This document shows positions 15,468 to 16,721 of a stretch of DNA of 16,721 bases, piece by piece. A program made the position numbers and the translations under genes. Location: the NCBI GenBank assembly GCA_011772595.1, contig WVZH01000469.1:3953-20673 (forward strand). The letters run 5' to 3'. The number at the start of each line of letters is the position of its first letter. The stretch's first letter is position 1. The notes under the pieces are model-generated. The model saw only the letters and a list, made by a program, of their open reading frames with translations. It made no database searches and was not told the origin of the DNA. The DNA comes from Anaerolineales bacterium. GTDB taxonomy: Bacteria > Chloroflexota > Anaerolineae > Anaerolineales > E44-bin32.

Positions 15468-15517
15468 TGTTGCCGTCCTTTTCCAGCTATGAACATTTTA
15501 GAAAGACCATTGGGCAA

Positions 15518-15535
15518 AGTCTTGTCCCCAAGACT
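15518..15535 (-). other. Small hairpin with GGGA loop between glycosyltransferase and HIT genes
   Basis: AGTCTTG and CAAGACT form a perfect 7-bp stem. On the minus strand the loop is GGGA, a stable GNRA tetraloop. It lies in the 105-base gap after the glycosyltransferase stop. There is no T-run after it, so termination is doubtful. Confidence 0.4.
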
Positions 15536-15572
15536 CAAACCTCATAACGCTCAGAGAGATCGATGCGTCGGA

Positions 15573-16721
15573 TTACTCGTCATCACGAAGTTCTTGATAA
15601 ATCTTTCCAGGCTCATCCGGGTAATAATGATAAAACGCCCGGCCCGAGAACACCCCACTCAGGGTCTCTATTTTCCGAGGATTGTTCGTCCAGACCAGTA
15701 ACAAATCGCGCTCTGCAAAGGGCGGGCTGAGAGTCAATAGCGTGCCGTATTGAGTCCAATGGTCGGCATGGACAAAAACCAGCGCATTCTGAAGGTCAGC
15801 CTCCAGCAGCGTGCGCATTCGCTCCCGGCTTATCTCATAAAGCCCGTGCATCCCACCAACACGAATGGGAACGTAGAAGAATAGATTTAGACCCAGCAGG
15901 ATCATGAACAAGAAAGCGACCACCAACGTTCGTAGACGCCTCCATCGCGGAGCCTGACTCATCCAGCCCGCGAGCCAACTCACACCGGCCGCGCTGATTA
16001 TCGCTAGGTTGGGAAGAGATTCGTAATAATAGCGAGGCCCGAAAAGCCAGGCCCCAATCCAATATGCGGCGTATACGATCACCAAAGTGGGCGCTGTCGA
16101 AGATAGGAGCCATGCGTCGCGATTTCGCCACAGCGCGACGAAACCGAAAGGTAGAAACAACCACGAGAAATACGGCCAACCGAAAAGGTCGTGTTTTCCA
16201 GCACGCAAGCTGAAGCGGGTATTGATCTGGGCTAAGCGCAGCGTATGACCGCTTTCCGTAAGCCCACGGCCAGGTCCAAAACCGATGCGGTCATAGGACC
16301 ACCACAAAGTGTATGGATTCTTAAGGGGGTCACCGGTGAGCGCCGCCTGCCACAAGAACAGAATGGCTCCCACAAGAAGCGCCAACCCGCCGATCGCTAA
16401 CACCCTGCGACGCGTGCCGCCATCGCCGCGTACGAGAAGGAAGCCACCATGGATGGCGAAAGGCAGTCCTACACCTACGGCTGTCAACGGACGGGTGAGC
16501 GTGAGCAGCCCGAGCGCCAGACCACCAACGAGGGTCATCAGCCAGGGCGGCGTAGAGGGTGTCTCTGAAATCCGGGATCGCCTAGGAAAAAGATCCAGCC
16601 ATGCAAGTGAGAAGGCTACGACCAGGAACATACTCAAGGCATGCGACATCAGCGAACCCGAAAGCATGAGGAACATGGGTGAGACACCGGTCAACAATGC
16701 CGCCAACAATCCGACACCACG
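15573..16721 (-). CDS. Polytopic membrane glycosyltransferase-like protein (GT-C/GT39-like), 5' end outside window
   Basis: The frame is open to the window edge, so only the C-terminal 383 residues or so are present. A TTG at 16709 is not a credible start. At least seven or eight hydrophobic segments are visible, including TGVSPMFLMLSGSLMSHALSM and LVGGLALGLLTLTRPLTAVG, with the TRP motif common in GT-C glycosyltransferases that use lipid-linked sugars. A long extracytoplasmic-type loop (LTGDPLKNPYTLWWSYDR, then HTLRLAQINTRFSL and KHDLFGWPY) and a soluble C-terminal tail follow. The DxD-type catalytic motif expected near the N-terminus would be outside the window. The role is probably in cell-surface glycan or glycoprotein synthesis. 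The acceptor is unknown. Confidence 0.7.
   Translation of the reverse strand, partial: RGVGLLAALLTGVSPMFLMLSGSLMSHALSMFLVVAFSLAWLDLFPRRSRISETPSTPPWLMTLVGGLALGLLTLTRPLTAVGVGLPFAIHGGFLLVRGDGGTRRRVLAIGGLALLVGAILFLWQAALTGDPLKNPYTLWWSYDRIGFGPGRGLTESGHTLRLAQINTRFSLRAGKHDLFGWPYFSWLFLPFGFVALWRNRDAWLLSSTAPTLVIVYAAYWIGAWLFGPRYYYESLPNLAIISAAGVSWLAGWMSQAPRWRRLRTLVVAFLFMILLGLNLFFYVPIRVGGMHGLYEISRERMRTLLEADLQNALVFVHADHWTQYGTLLTLSPPFAERDLLLVWTNNPRKIETLSGVFSGRAFYHYYPDEPGKIYQELRDDE

Overview
The window reads as a bacterial chromosome fragment, most likely from the Chloroflexota (Anaerolineae-like). That is an inference from style: two lipoproteins carry long low-complexity linkers rich in Thr/Pro or Val/Glu/Thr, the binding protein has the charged 'ETVV..' linker common in that phylum, and the membrane glycosyltransferase is of a type common there. 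No RNA gene, CRISPR array or insertion sequence was seen. Nearly all genes lie on the minus strand. Only one, at 13356-14936, lies on the plus strand.

Layout, in the transcription order of the minus strand from right to left: a membrane glycosyltransferase cut by the window edge (15573-16721) and a HIT-family protein (15006-15467). Then comes the plus-strand phosphoglycerate-mutase-like gene (13356-14936), divergent from an RpiR-type regulator (12255-13091). Behind the regulator is an ABC importer: a two-domain permease (10356-12176), an ATPase (9198-10307) and a lipoprotein binding protein (7708-9015). Next are a glycerophosphodiester phosphodiesterase (6853-7593), a frameshifted glycerate kinase (5668-6826), a HAD hydrolase (5012-5671) and an MFS transporter (3697-4929). 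A second short operon follows: a calcineurin-like phosphoesterase lipoprotein (2668-3582), a PEP mutase (1793-2671) and a beta-hydroxyacid dehydrogenase with a DUF1932-type C-terminus (882-1772). At the left edge is a Na+/phosphate symporter gene interrupted by an in-frame TAG (1-757).

The common theme is three-carbon phosphoesters and phosphonates: uptake of a phosphorylated or charged solute, cleavage of glycerophosphodiesters, phosphorylation of glycerate, phosphoglycerate chemistry, PEP/phosphonopyruvate chemistry and phosphate transport. A plausible but unproven reading is that imported organophosphorus compounds are funnelled to 2-/3-phosphoglycerate and PEP, under an RpiR regulator that senses a phosphorylated metabolite.

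Two points stand out. (1) The 526-residue protein at 13356-14936 is a circularly permuted cofactor-independent phosphoglycerate mutase: the family's C-terminal half comes first, then a short linker, then the N-terminal half. Almost nothing is missing or duplicated and every metal ligand is present, but the substrate-binding DGRD motif is lost. (2) A PEP mutase with the diagnostic EDK-x5-NS motif sits next to a beta-hydroxyacid dehydrogenase and an exported phosphoesterase, with no phosphonopyruvate decarboxylase in view. This suggests a phosphonopyruvate/phosphonolactate step in either the biosynthetic or the catabolic direction. Two genes carry disabling lesions, which could be decay or sequencing error.
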